Shown here: in pieces, positions 44,341 to 53,177 of the stretch
Position numbering within the stretch: the first letter of the stretch is position 1
How the letters are laid out: each line of letters starts with the position of its first letter
Assembly: GCA_031274715.1 (NCBI GenBank)
Contig: JAISPT010000068.1
Span: 1-64,000, forward strand
Length of the DNA: 64,000 bases
Reading direction: 5' to 3'
Source: Azonexus sp.
Lineage (GTDB): Bacteria > Pseudomonadota > Gammaproteobacteria > Burkholderiales > Rhodocyclaceae
Translations under genes and position numbers: made by a program
Notes under the pieces: generated by a model
Databases searched by the model: none
Seen by the model: the letters and a program-made list of their open reading frames with translations, nothing else
What the model was told of the DNA's origin: nothing

Positions 44341-45017
44341 CCCGTCACCGTCCCCTCCACCGCCGCAACCACGGCTTCTCGTTGGTCGAGCTGGCCATCG
44401 TCCTGATCATCTTCTCGCTGCTGGCCGGCGGCCTGATGATGACCCTGACCACCCAGCAGGAAATCCAACGCTTGAGCGAAGTTCGCCGCCAACTGGCCGA
44501 CATCCGCGAGGCGCTGCTCGGCTATGTTGTGGTCAACGGATACCTGCCGCCGGCAGCCAACCCGGCGCTGGCATCGGGAGCGGAAGGTGCCGGTTTGAGC
44601 GAATCGGGCCAGGAAGCCGGCGTGCTACCCTGGGCCACACTCGGCCTACCGGAAACCGACCCCTGGGGGCAACGTTTCACCTATCGGGTCAATCAAAAAT
44701 TCATCAAAGCACCGGCCTCGCCAGCACTATCCGGCTTCAAGCTGAGCGACGCGGGCGACATCATTGTCACGGACGGCGCAGTCAATATCGCCACGAATTT
44801 ACCGGCCATCGTCGTCTCGCACGGCCGCAATGGTTTAGGTGGCTATGGCCGGAACGGTTTACAGCGCGCCGGAGCCGCTGGAGACGAATTGAAAAATGCC
44901 AGCGATAACAAGGAGTTCGTCAGCCGAGTACAAGGCCCCAATTTCGACGACGAAGTAATCTGGGTGCCGCTGCCCATCCTGATGAGCCGGATGGTAACCA
45001 CCGGCCGCCTACCCTAG
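44337..45017 (+). CDS. Type IV prepilin-like minor pilin
   Basis: The 226-residue protein has a prepilin signal: a basic leader ending in HG then FSLVELAIVLIIFSLLAGG, with the conserved glutamate at +5. A prepilin peptidase (not in the window) should cut after the glycine. The body has the GYLPPAANPALASGAEGAG stretch typical of large pseudopilins. It follows the previous pilin-like gene with overlap. Confidence 0.88.
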   Translation: MTRHRPLHRRNHGFSLVELAIVLIIFSLLAGGLMMTLTTQQEIQRLSEVRRQLADIREALLGYVVVNGYLPPAANPALASGAEGAGLSESGQEAGVLPWATLGLPETDPWGQRFTYRVNQKFIKAPASPALSGFKLSDAGDIIVTDGAVNIATNLPAIVVSHGRNGLGGYGRNGLQRAGAAGDELKNASDNKEFVSRVQGPNFDDEVIWVPLPILMSRMVTTGRLP

Positions 45018-45104
45018 CGCGAGCCCTCACAGATAGCGTATTGACCGCCGTCCGCGCCGCTGCCACACTGGCCCGCGCCGCTGCCATGACGTCGCCCCGA
45101 TCCC

Positions 45105-46382
45105 GTGAGCCAGACATCCTTCCTCCACTCCCTGCGCAATGCCGGCATCGACCCGGCCGACGATGCCGAGACGCGGCTGAAGAAATCCCTGCTGATTTTC
45201 GCCACTGGCCTCGTCTGCCTCGGCTCGATGCTCTGGCTGTTCCTCTACGGCCAGCTTGGGCCGCAATTCTCCGCTACCGCACCGTTCGTCTTCCAACTAC
45301 TGCTGGTTGGCAACCTGCTGTATTTCTTCCATAGCGGCAATTTCAACTTCTTCCGCTATTCGCAACTAGCGCTGTTCCTCTTCGCCCCCTTCGCCGTGCA
45401 GTGGGGCATCGGCAACTTCATCACCGCCAGCGGCACCAGCCTGTGGGGGCTGCTGGCACCGATCGGCGCGGTGCTGTTCTTCGGCCCGCGCGAGTCGATC
45501 GCCTGGTTCATCGCCTACCTGTTCCTGACCGCATTGTCCGGCTTCTTCGACTATTACTTGGCCGACAGCCCGCTCAGCAGCGCACCCAAGATCGCGACGG
45601 AGACCAGCGTCTTCTTCTTCGCCCTCAACTTCGCCGCCATCTCCAGCATCGTGTATCTGTTGCTGCGTTACGCGGTGGTGGAAAGAGCCCGCGCCCGGGC
45701 TGAGCTGGAGGCCACGCACGAGCAACTACTGGAAGAGCAGGAACGCTCCGAACGTCTGCTGCTTAACATCCTGCCCGGCCCCATCGCCGAACGCCTAAAG
45801 CGCGACAAGCAGACCATCGCCGATGGTTTCGCCGATGTCACCGTGATGTTTGTCGACATCGTCAATTTCACCCGCATCGCCGAAGGCATGACGCCGCAGC
45901 AGGTGTTCGCCATGCTCAACCGCATCTTCTCGTCCTTCGACGAACTGGCCGAGCAGCACGGCGTCGAGAAGATCAAGACCATCGGCGACGCCTACATGGT
46001 CGCCGGCGGCCTCAACCACGAACCAAGCTACACGCAAGCCATCGCCGAGCTGGCGATCGCCATGCGCGACCTGTTGCACCGCGATTTCGCCGGCAATGGC
46101 CCGCGGCTCGACGTGCGCATCGGCATCGGTACCGGCCCGATCGTCGCCGGCGTGGTCGGCAAGAAGAAATTCATCTACGACCTGTGGGGCGACACCGTCA
46201 ACCTGGCCAGCCGGATCACCAGCGAAGGCGTGCCGGGCATGATCCAGGTCGATGCAACGACCCACCGGCGGCTCGCTGGCCTATTCCTATTCCACGAGCC
46301 ACAGAGCATCCCCCTCAAGGGTAAAGGCAAGACCGTCGTGTACCGGCTGATCGGCCCGACCGATGATGTGGGGAAGGTGTAG
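45105..46382 (+). CDS. Membrane-bound class III adenylate cyclase
   Basis: The 425-residue protein has about six N-terminal membrane segments (residues 28-190), a short coiled linker, and a class III cyclase domain. Metal-binding D251 (VMFVDIVNFTRIAEG) and D295 (TIGDAYM) are present. K291 and D359 (YDLWGD) specify adenine, and N366/R370 (TVNLASR) stabilise the transition state, so it should make cAMP from ATP. The start is GTG 45105 with no strong ribosome site. It follows the pilin genes by 87 bases and is probably part of their transcript. Confidence 0.92.
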   Translation: MSQTSFLHSLRNAGIDPADDAETRLKKSLLIFATGLVCLGSMLWLFLYGQLGPQFSATAPFVFQLLLVGNLLYFFHSGNFNFFRYSQLALFLFAPFAVQWGIGNFITASGTSLWGLLAPIGAVLFFGPRESIAWFIAYLFLTALSGFFDYYLADSPLSSAPKIATETSVFFFALNFAAISSIVYLLLRYAVVERARARAELEATHEQLLEEQERSERLLLNILPGPIAERLKRDKQTIADGFADVTVMFVDIVNFTRIAEGMTPQQVFAMLNRIFSSFDELAEQHGVEKIKTIGDAYMVAGGLNHEPSYTQAIAELAIAMRDLLHRDFAGNGPRLDVRIGIGTGPIVAGVVGKKKFIYDLWGDTVNLASRITSEGVPGMIQVDATTHRRLAGLFLFHEPQSIPLKGKGKTVVYRLIGPTDDVGKV

Positions 46383-46390
46383 ACGGTTGC

Positions 46391-46467
46391 GAAACCGCAA
46401 AGAACGCAAAGAGCGCAAGGAAAAACATCGGCATCTTTATGTTCCTTGCGTTCTTTGCGGTTTCTTG
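46391..46467. repeat. 77-base palindromic repeat, copy 2
   Basis: This is the second copy of the element at 25056-25132, with three differences in 77 bases. It fills the gap between the convergent adenylate cyclase and histidine kinase genes, where its long hairpin could terminate transcription from both sides. Confidence 0.85.
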
Positions 46468-46492
46468 CTTGGTTGGGCTTCCCGATCCCACC

Positions 46493-48193
46493 CTACGGCG
46501 CTCCGGCAGATGTTCGAGCGGAGGAAAGCCGGAAAGCCACCCGGCCGGAACGATTCTCGGCCAATTCCAGCAGGTAGCCGGCGGCGGCGGCCTGGCGGGC
46601 GGCGTGATACAGGCCAATACCCAGGCCATCCTCGGAACCGACCGGTTCGCGCAGCACCGTCGCGGCCAATGCCGGCGCCAGTGGCGTTCCATCGTCGACA
46701 ACGGTCAGCACGCCGTCGGCGAAACTCACGGCAATCCCCAGGCCCGGCTCGCGCTGGCGCTTGGCCAACGCATTCTGCAGTAGGTTCTCGGCGACGCTGT
46801 CGAACAATGTCGCGGGCAATTCCTCACCGGCAGCCGGCACACCCAGCCAGTCGATATCGCGCTCGGCATAGCGGCTGCGCAGGTGCCACCACCACTCGCC
46901 AGCCGCCTCCCGCCCGCCGTGCTCGATCATCGGCGCCTGCAGCTTGTCCAGAGTGGCGCGCAGGCGCTCGGTAATCAGCGGCAACTGCTTGCCAAGCAGG
47001 CCAGCCCGCAGCGCCGGATCGCCCGGCTGAGCAGCGGCGTAGCACAGCCCCTGCATCGATTGCAGCAGATTCTTGACATCGTGCGTCACGCGCGACCCGG
47101 TTTCATAGACCGCCTGCAGGTAACCGATACGCTGCAATTCGTGCGCCTGGCGCTTGACCTCGTAGAACTCGGCTGCCAGGCGCAACAGCCATTCGACATG
47201 CCAGCGCATCGACGGCGACGGCGGCAAGCGGAAATAGACGGTCAGCACCAAATCCGCCATCTGGTAAACGTGCGTATGAACGCTGCGCTCGCCGGCGCCG
47301 CCAGCCTGCCCGGCCGCCTCCCAGGCACTGCCGACGACCCAGGGCATGCCCTGCAGGCGCCCCATTACCGCATCGAGAAAACGTACCGGATCGGTCTCGC
47401 ACTCGCTCTCGGCAGCCAATTGCACCAGCCACTGTTCAAGCGGCATGCCGACCGACAGCAGGTAGCGCGACACGGCCGAGCCGATGCCGGAAAAACCGGC
47501 GCGTGGATTCCACGCCCAGGCGACGACCAGCAGCGCCCCGGCCATGGTCAACGAAGTCGAAAACAGGGCCTCGACGTAATCGACGCCGCCGACCAGCATA
47601 TAGGCCAGCGCACCGAGCACGAACACGGCGAGGACCAGGAACACCAGCATGCCGTAGAACAGATCGAACGCCTCGCCGGCCCGGCGCTGCGGGGTCCGCG
47701 CCGGGAATACCAGCAACAGCGGCAGCAGCAACGGCATCAGGCTGGCAAAAGCGGCGCGAGGCAACGGATCGAGCACGACCTTGGGCGAGATTTCCGGCAC
47801 AACGCCGAACACCGTCACCCCAATCACATAACCAAAGGCCAGCAGGTAGCCGATGCGCTCACCGCGTCGTTCGCTCCACAGCACGCGCCCACCGATCGCC
47901 CCGGCCAGCGCACCGCACCAAATCAGCAACAGCCACGGCCCGAGAACCCAGGTCGAAGCCAGTACCGCAACGAACAGGATACCCCCCTGGCCCAGGCTGA
48001 TCCGCCGCTCGCCGGCGACGAAAGGCTGCCACAACAGGAACAGGCCAAGCGCCGCCACCCACAGCAGGCGCACGGCAGGCAGTTGCCAGCCGCCGAAGGC
48101 CAGCACATGCACCATCAGCAGATGCGCGGCCAGCAGCAAGTGCGACCAATCGGCCAGGTAGGCAGCCAGTTTTTGCGTGGGGCGGGCGTCCAT
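46493..48193 (-). CDS. Orphan membrane histidine kinase, PrsK-like
   Basis: The 566-residue protein has about eight N-terminal membrane segments (15-228), a GAF-like middle (about 245-345), and a kinase core with an unusual H box HDVKNLLQSMQ (H371) and an ATPase domain (NLLQNALAKR, then GLGIGLYHAARQAA). The HDxKN H box and the layout recall PrsK, the kinase partner of PrsR. No regulator gene is adjacent; the closest candidate is the PrsR-like regulator at the other end of the pilus locus (32035). ATG 48193 is chosen over an extension that would run into the pilin promoter. Confidence 0.85.
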   Translation of the reverse strand: MDARPTQKLAAYLADWSHLLLAAHLLMVHVLAFGGWQLPAVRLLWVAALGLFLLWQPFVAGERRISLGQGGILFVAVLASTWVLGPWLLLIWCGALAGAIGGRVLWSERRGERIGYLLAFGYVIGVTVFGVVPEISPKVVLDPLPRAAFASLMPLLLPLLLVFPARTPQRRAGEAFDLFYGMLVFLVLAVFVLGALAYMLVGGVDYVEALFSTSLTMAGALLVVAWAWNPRAGFSGIGSAVSRYLLSVGMPLEQWLVQLAAESECETDPVRFLDAVMGRLQGMPWVVGSAWEAAGQAGGAGERSVHTHVYQMADLVLTVYFRLPPSPSMRWHVEWLLRLAAEFYEVKRQAHELQRIGYLQAVYETGSRVTHDVKNLLQSMQGLCYAAAQPGDPALRAGLLGKQLPLITERLRATLDKLQAPMIEHGGREAAGEWWWHLRSRYAERDIDWLGVPAAGEELPATLFDSVAENLLQNALAKRQREPGLGIAVSFADGVLTVVDDGTPLAPALAATVLREPVGSEDGLGIGLYHAARQAAAAGYLLELAENRSGRVAFRLSSARTSAGAP

Positions 48194-48272
48194 GATTACG
48201 ACAAAATGTCCATTTTTCGACACTTCTCCCGCAAAATCAGGCTCATAGCCACGGAGTTTCACTCGATTTCAC

Positions 48273-48288
48273 AGGCATGGAATTTGCA
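48273..48288 (+). promoter_or_regulatory. Sigma-54 (-24/-12) promoter of the pilin gene
   Basis: AGGCATGGAATTTGCA matches the RpoN consensus TGGCACG-N4-TTGCA at ten of twelve positions, with GG and GC ten bases apart. Transcription would start near 48299, about 25 bases before the ATG. It fits a locus that begins with a sigma-54 activator gene. Confidence 0.75.
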
Positions 48289-48323
48289 GATACAACGGCA
48301 AAGCATTTGAACCGGAGCATGCC

Positions 48324-49007
48324 ATGAAAAGCCGTCAAACGGGCTTCACCCTCGTCGAAATCGCCATCGTGCTGGTTATCATCGGCCTGCTGCTCGGTGG
48401 CGTGCTGAAGGGGCAGGAGTTGATCAACAGCGCCAAGGTGAAAAATCTGGCCAATGATTTCCGGAATATTCCGATCTACATCTACGGCTACCAGGACAGA
48501 TTCCGGGCGTTGCCCGGCGACGACGTGAATGTCACGACTCACCTTGCCGGTGCGACCAAAGCCTCCTCTGGAGGCGGAGGAGGAGTTGGTGACGGCGTCA
48601 TCAACGGCGCCTGGTTCAGCGCCACCAATACCGAAGAAACCTTCCTGTTCTGGCAGCATGTCCGCCTCGCCGGTTTCGCGCCCGGGTCGACTGACATCGA
48701 CAACCTCGACGCATACATTCCCAGGAACGCGGAAGGCGGCCGCATTGGCGTCACCGGCGCTAATAACCCACCTATCAAAGATGCGAACGGCAACAATCTG
48801 CGTGGCACGTTTTTCATCTGCTCGGCAAATATCTCCGGAAAATTCGCCAAGCAACTGGATATGATGATGGACGATGGCAACACCGCCACCGGTTCGATGA
48901 TGACCGCGGCCAATCAAACAGTGACGGGAAATGCCACTCCAACGTCCGCCGTTGCCACTGCCAACATAGACGATGGAACACCCTACATGGTCTGCATGGG
49001 CATCTGA
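48324..49007 (+). CDS. Type IV pilin-like protein
   Basis: The 227-residue protein has a short leader MKSRQTG and the pilin helix FTLVEIAIVLVIIGLLLGG with glutamate at +5. It is followed by KGQELINSAKVKNLANDFRN, common to betaproteobacterial pilins of this kind, and a larger variable head with a cysteine near the end. It is transcribed alone, divergent from the kinase, with its own sigma-54 promoter and a strong terminator, which suits a major subunit. GGAG precedes the ATG. Confidence 0.9.
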   Translation: MKSRQTGFTLVEIAIVLVIIGLLLGGVLKGQELINSAKVKNLANDFRNIPIYIYGYQDRFRALPGDDVNVTTHLAGATKASSGGGGGVGDGVINGAWFSATNTEETFLFWQHVRLAGFAPGSTDIDNLDAYIPRNAEGGRIGVTGANNPPIKDANGNNLRGTFFICSANISGKFAKQLDMMMDDGNTATGSMMTAANQTVTGNATPTSAVATANIDDGTPYMVCMGI

Positions 49008-49045
49008 TGACCATTCGCCACTGCCCGGCAAGGCCAGTACCGGAC

Positions 49046-49069
49046 AAAAACCCGCCACGGCGGGTTTTT
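49046..49069. terminator. Bidirectional terminator between pilin and antiporter genes
   Basis: Five As, CCCGCC, a two-base loop, GGCGGG and five Ts form a compact intrinsic terminator between the convergent pilin gene and the antiporter gene. It works on both strands. Confidence 0.9.
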
Positions 49070-51021
49070 CAGTTTTGCAACAAGCGCTGCTCGGCCGCCA
49101 TCACCGCCCCTGGCTCGCCGAGCACGACGACCACGTCGCCTTCTTCGAGGCGGGTTTCCGGTGCTGGCTCGATGGAGCGGATACCGCGCCGGCGGATGGC
49201 GCTGATTTCGCAGCCGCAGGCTTCCAACCCGAGTTCGGCCAGCGATTTTCCGATGGCAGCGGCGCCCGACCCCAACCAGACAGAATGCAGGCGCAGCTGG
49301 TTGCTGTCGTCCTCCTCGCGATCGGTCATGCCGCGATAGAAGCCGCGCAGTAGGCGATAGCGCTGCGAGCGGACGAGGCGGATACGCTTCAACACCCGGT
49401 TCATCGGCACGCCGATCAGCACCAGGGCATGCGAGGCCAGCATCAGGCTGGCCTCCAGCATTTCCGGCACGACCTCGGCGGCGCCGGCCTTGGTCAGCTT
49501 GGCCATGTCGCGCTCATCGGCGGTGCGAATCACCACCGGCAGGTCGGGGCGCAGCGATTGCACGTGATGCAGCACTTTCTCGGCCAACGGCGTATCGGCC
49601 ATGGTGACGATGACCACGCTGGCCCGCATCAGGCCGGCCGCGATCAGCGCCTCCTTGCGCCCGGCGTCGCCGAAGACAACGCTCTCGCCACCGGCCGCAG
49701 CCTCGCGGACACGATCAGGATCGAGGTCGAGGGCGATGTAACTGATCCCTTCTTGGCCGAGGAAACGGGCCAGGTACTGGCCGTTGCGTCCGAAACCGCA
49801 AAGGATGGCATGGCGCTCGGTGGCCATCGACTGGGCGGCGATCTGGGTCAGGTGCATCGAGCGCATCAACCATTCGCTGGCGACGAAGCGGACCACCAGT
49901 TTCTCGCTGTGCTGGACGATAAAGGGCGCGATCAGCATGGACAGCACCAGCACCGTCAGCACCACCTGCTCGACCTCGATCGGCATATGGGCGATTTCTC
50001 CAAGCAGCACGAAGCCGAATTCGCCGCCCGTGCACAGCCACAGCGCCGAGCGCATGGCATTGCCGGGCGAAGCGCCCAGACGCCACGACAGCAGGCCGAC
50101 GATCAAGCCCTTGAGCGCAAGCAAGGCCAGGAGGCCGAGCAACACCTGCCACCACAGGTCGACAACGATGTGCATGTCGAGCTTGACGCCGATGGTGACG
50201 AAAAACAGCCCCATCAGCACATCGCGGAAAGGCTTGATGTCCTCCTCGACCTGCAACCGGTATTCGGTTTCGGAAATCAGCATGCCGGCAACGAAAGCGC
50301 CGAGGGCCAGCGACAGGCCGGCCAATTGCGTCAGCGTCGCCAAGCCGAGGGTGATCAGCAGCACGTTGAGGACAAACACCTCGGAAGATTTGGCGCGAGC
50401 GACGAAGGCAAACCACTTGCGTACCAGCTTCTGGCCGAATACCAGAATCAGCGCCAGCGCCACCACCGCCTTCAGCAGCGCGACCGCGAGCAGCAGCGCT
50501 AGCTGCTCCGGCGGCTGGGTCAGCGCGGGGATGATCACCAGCAGCGGCACCACGGCCAAATCCTGGAACAGCAGTACGCCCATGACCTCGCGGCCGTGCG
50601 GTGTGTTGAGTTGCATACGCTCGGTCAGGAGCTTGGTCAGCACGGCGGTGGACGACATCGCTAGCACGCCGCCGAGCGCCAGCCCAAGTTGCCAGCCAAC
50701 GCCGGCCAGCACCGTCAGCAGCGTGGCCACGACGATGGTGGCAAGTACCTGCAATAGCCCCAGACCGAAGACGATGCGCTTCATCGCGTAGAGTTTGGGC
50801 AGCGAGAATTCGAGGCCGATCGAAAACATCAGGAAGACAACGCCGAATTCGGCGAGGTATTCCATGCTGTCGATCTCCGACATCAGGTTCAGCGCATGCG
50901 GCCCGATGACGCTGCCGACCAGTAGATAACCGAGCACCGGCGGCAGATTGAAACGGCGGAAAATGACCACCGCGGGCACCGACGCACCGAGTAACAGAAG
51001 GACGAGGGAGAGTGCGCTCAA
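49069..51021 (-). CDS. CPA2 monovalent cation:proton antiporter with TrkA-N and TrkA-C domains (KefB/YbaL type)
   Basis: The 650-residue protein has about twelve membrane segments with the CPA2 core (PPVLGYLLVGSVIGPHAL and VLLFQDLAVVPLLVI). A Rossmann RCK/TrkA-N domain follows, beginning HAILCGFGRNGQYLARFL, and a TrkA-C domain closes it. Such proteins exchange K+ or Na+ for H+, gated by nucleotides or glutathione adducts. It is divergent from kdsD with 52 bases between, a common arrangement in betaproteobacteria. Confidence 0.93.
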   Translation of the reverse strand: MSALSLVLLLLGASVPAVVIFRRFNLPPVLGYLLVGSVIGPHALNLMSEIDSMEYLAEFGVVFLMFSIGLEFSLPKLYAMKRIVFGLGLLQVLATIVVATLLTVLAGVGWQLGLALGGVLAMSSTAVLTKLLTERMQLNTPHGREVMGVLLFQDLAVVPLLVIIPALTQPPEQLALLLAVALLKAVVALALILVFGQKLVRKWFAFVARAKSSEVFVLNVLLITLGLATLTQLAGLSLALGAFVAGMLISETEYRLQVEEDIKPFRDVLMGLFFVTIGVKLDMHIVVDLWWQVLLGLLALLALKGLIVGLLSWRLGASPGNAMRSALWLCTGGEFGFVLLGEIAHMPIEVEQVVLTVLVLSMLIAPFIVQHSEKLVVRFVASEWLMRSMHLTQIAAQSMATERHAILCGFGRNGQYLARFLGQEGISYIALDLDPDRVREAAAGGESVVFGDAGRKEALIAAGLMRASVVIVTMADTPLAEKVLHHVQSLRPDLPVVIRTADERDMAKLTKAGAAEVVPEMLEASLMLASHALVLIGVPMNRVLKRIRLVRSQRYRLLRGFYRGMTDREEDDSNQLRLHSVWLGSGAAAIGKSLAELGLEACGCEISAIRRRGIRSIEPAPETRLEEGDVVVVLGEPGAVMAAEQRLLQN

Positions 51022-51073
51022 GGGCCGTTTCGCGATTCGGGTATACTTCGGTCATCATAACTGCAGCCCGTCC

Positions 51074-52072
51074 ATGAATCCAAGCACTTCGGCCCCCCGC
51101 CACACCCCGGAACGCGCTCTGGAACTGGGGCGGCAAACGCTGGCCATCGAAGCGTCGGCCGTCGCCGCCTTGGCACAGCGCCTCGACGACGCTTTCGCCC
51201 GCGCCATCGACCTGATCCTCCACAGCCGCGGCCGCCTGATCGTCAGCGGCATGGGTAAATCTGGCCATATCGCCCGCAAGATCGCCGCCACCATGGCCAG
51301 CACTGGCACGCCGGCCTATTTCGTCCATCCCGCTGAGGCCAGCCACGGCGACTTGGGCATGATCACCCGCGACGACGTGCTGCTGGCTCTGTCCAATTCC
51401 GGCGAATCGGAAGAATTGCTGCGCATCGTGCCGCTGATCAAGCGCCAGGGGGCCCGGCTAATCAGCATGACTGGCGCCCCGGAATCGACCCTGGCCCGCG
51501 AAGCGGATATTCACCTCGACGCCGCCGTCCCCCAGGAAGCCTGCCCGCACAACCTGGCGCCGACCGCCAGCACTACCGCCGCGCTGGCCCTCGGCGATGC
51601 CCTGGCGGTAGCCCTGCTCGACGCCCGCGGCTTCGGCCCCGAAGACTTCGCCCGCTCGCATCCTGGCGGCTCGCTCGGCCGCCGCCTGCTGACCCACGTC
51701 GCCGACGTCATGCGCCCGGCCGAACGGGTACCGGCGGTCGCTCCCGATACCGACATCACCGCGGCCGTGGTCGCCATGTCGCGCGGCGGCCTCGGCTTGG
51801 TCTGCATCGTCGACAACGAAAACCGGCCGCTCGGCATCTTCACCGACGGCGACTTGCGCCGCGCCTTCGAAAAACATATCGACCTGCGCCAGGGTGCCAT
51901 CGCCTCGGTGATGCATCCGGCACCGCACACCATAGCCGGCGGTCGCCTGGCCGTCGAAGCCGTCGAGATGATGGAGCGCCTGCGCATCAATGCGCTGCTC
52001 GTCACTGGCGACGACGGCCGGCTGGCCGGCGCCCTCAACATGCACGACCTATTCACCGCTAAGGTTATCTAA
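51074..52072 (+). CDS. kdsD: Arabinose-5-phosphate isomerase
   Basis: The 332-residue protein has a SIS sugar-isomerase domain (IVSGMGKSGHIARKIAATMA and LALSNSGESEELL) and two C-terminal CBS domains. It converts ribulose-5-phosphate to arabinose-5-phosphate for Kdo synthesis. ATG 51074 fits the family; extension upstream would enter the antiporter gene. It starts the kdsD-kdsC-lptC-lptA operon. Confidence 0.96.
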   Translation: MNPSTSAPRHTPERALELGRQTLAIEASAVAALAQRLDDAFARAIDLILHSRGRLIVSGMGKSGHIARKIAATMASTGTPAYFVHPAEASHGDLGMITRDDVLLALSNSGESEELLRIVPLIKRQGARLISMTGAPESTLAREADIHLDAAVPQEACPHNLAPTASTTAALALGDALAVALLDARGFGPEDFARSHPGGSLGRRLLTHVADVMRPAERVPAVAPDTDITAAVVAMSRGGLGLVCIVDNENRPLGIFTDGDLRRAFEKHIDLRQGAIASVMHPAPHTIAGGRLAVEAVEMMERLRINALLVTGDDGRLAGALNMHDLFTAKVI

Positions 52073-52599
52073 TGGACGCTCGCACCCGCGCCACCCGTAT
52101 CAAGCTGGTTGCCTTCGACATCGATGGCGTGATGACCGATGGCGGCCTGCACTACACCGACGACGGTGGCGAGCTGAAGACTTTCAACGTGCAGGACGGT
52201 CTCGGCCTGAAGCTAATGCAGCGCGCCGGTTTCGCGCTGGCCATCGTCACCGGCCGCAATTCCGGCGTGGTCGCCGCACGTGCCGCCGATCTCGGCATCG
52301 AACACGTCTTCCAAGGCGTCGGTGACAAAAAAGCCACCGTCGCTGCCCTGCTCGACCGGCTCGGCCTCTCCTGGGAAGAATGCGCCTTCATGGGCGACGA
52401 CCTGATCGACTTGACGGTGATGGGCCGCTGCGGCCTGGCCATCGCCCCGGCCAACGCCAGGACTATCGTCAAGGAGTGCGCCCATCTGCTAACCGAGGCT
52501 GGCGGCGGCCGCGGCGCCGTGCGCGAAGCGATTGAGTTCATTCTCGCCGCTCAGGACAAGCTGGCGGCAGCCTTCGCTCCCTACCTTGAGACGCAATGA
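52072..52599 (+). CDS. kdsC: 3-deoxy-D-manno-octulosonate 8-phosphate phosphatase
   Basis: The 175-residue HAD phosphatase has the nucleophile motif AFDIDGVMTDGGL and the metal motif FMGDDLIDLTVM. It dephosphorylates Kdo-8-P. Its ATG shares a base with the kdsD stop (TAATG). Confidence 0.97.
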   Translation: MDARTRATRIKLVAFDIDGVMTDGGLHYTDDGGELKTFNVQDGLGLKLMQRAGFALAIVTGRNSGVVAARAADLGIEHVFQGVGDKKATVAALLDRLGLSWEECAFMGDDLIDLTVMGRCGLAIAPANARTIVKECAHLLTEAGGGRGAVREAIEFILAAQDKLAAAFAPYLETQ

Positions 52600-53177
52600 A
52601 GAACTGGCAGGGGCAGCTCTTCCCGATCATCCTGGTCACCCTGCTAGCCGGTCTTAGCTTCTGGCTGCAGAGCGTGGTGAATATTGAGGAAGCACGGCAC
52701 GACGGTAGCCAGCGCCACGACCCCGATGCCATCGCGGAGAATTTCACCATCCGCCGCTTCGATGCTAGCGGCCAGGTCAGGTACCGGTTGACGGCCCCGT
52801 GGCTCGAACATTTCCCGGACGACGATTCGTCCGAATTGCGCTCGCCGATCTTGACCCACTTCCCCCTGGACAAGCCGCCGCTGACCTTTTCGGCGGACAA
52901 TGCCCTGGTCACCTCGGAAGGCGAAACGGTATTCCTGTGGGAAAACGTCAACGTCGTCCGCGCCGCCACCGCCGAGCGCCCCGAACTGCGCGCCCGCATG
53001 CCCGATCTCACCGTCCAGCCCGATCTCGGTATCGCCTTCACCAGCAGCCCGGTCGAAATCACCCAAGGCCAGTCCTGGGTCAAGGGCATCGGCGCCCATC
53101 TCGACAACAACACCTCAACGTTCGTGCTGCAATCGCAAGTCACGGGCGTTTACATCCGCCCCGGTCAGACGCCATGA
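52596..53177 (+). CDS. lptC: LPS export protein LptC
   Basis: The 193-residue protein has an N-terminal membrane helix (LFPIILVTLLAGLSFWL) and a periplasmic beta-jellyroll of the LptC type (FTIRRFDASGQVRYRLTAPW). It receives LPS from LptBFG and passes it to LptA. It overlaps kdsC and lptA as ATGA. Confidence 0.94.
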   Translation: MKNWQGQLFPIILVTLLAGLSFWLQSVVNIEEARHDGSQRHDPDAIAENFTIRRFDASGQVRYRLTAPWLEHFPDDDSSELRSPILTHFPLDKPPLTFSADNALVTSEGETVFLWENVNVVRAATAERPELRARMPDLTVQPDLGIAFTSSPVEITQGQSWVKGIGAHLDNNTSTFVLQSQVTGVYIRPGQTP

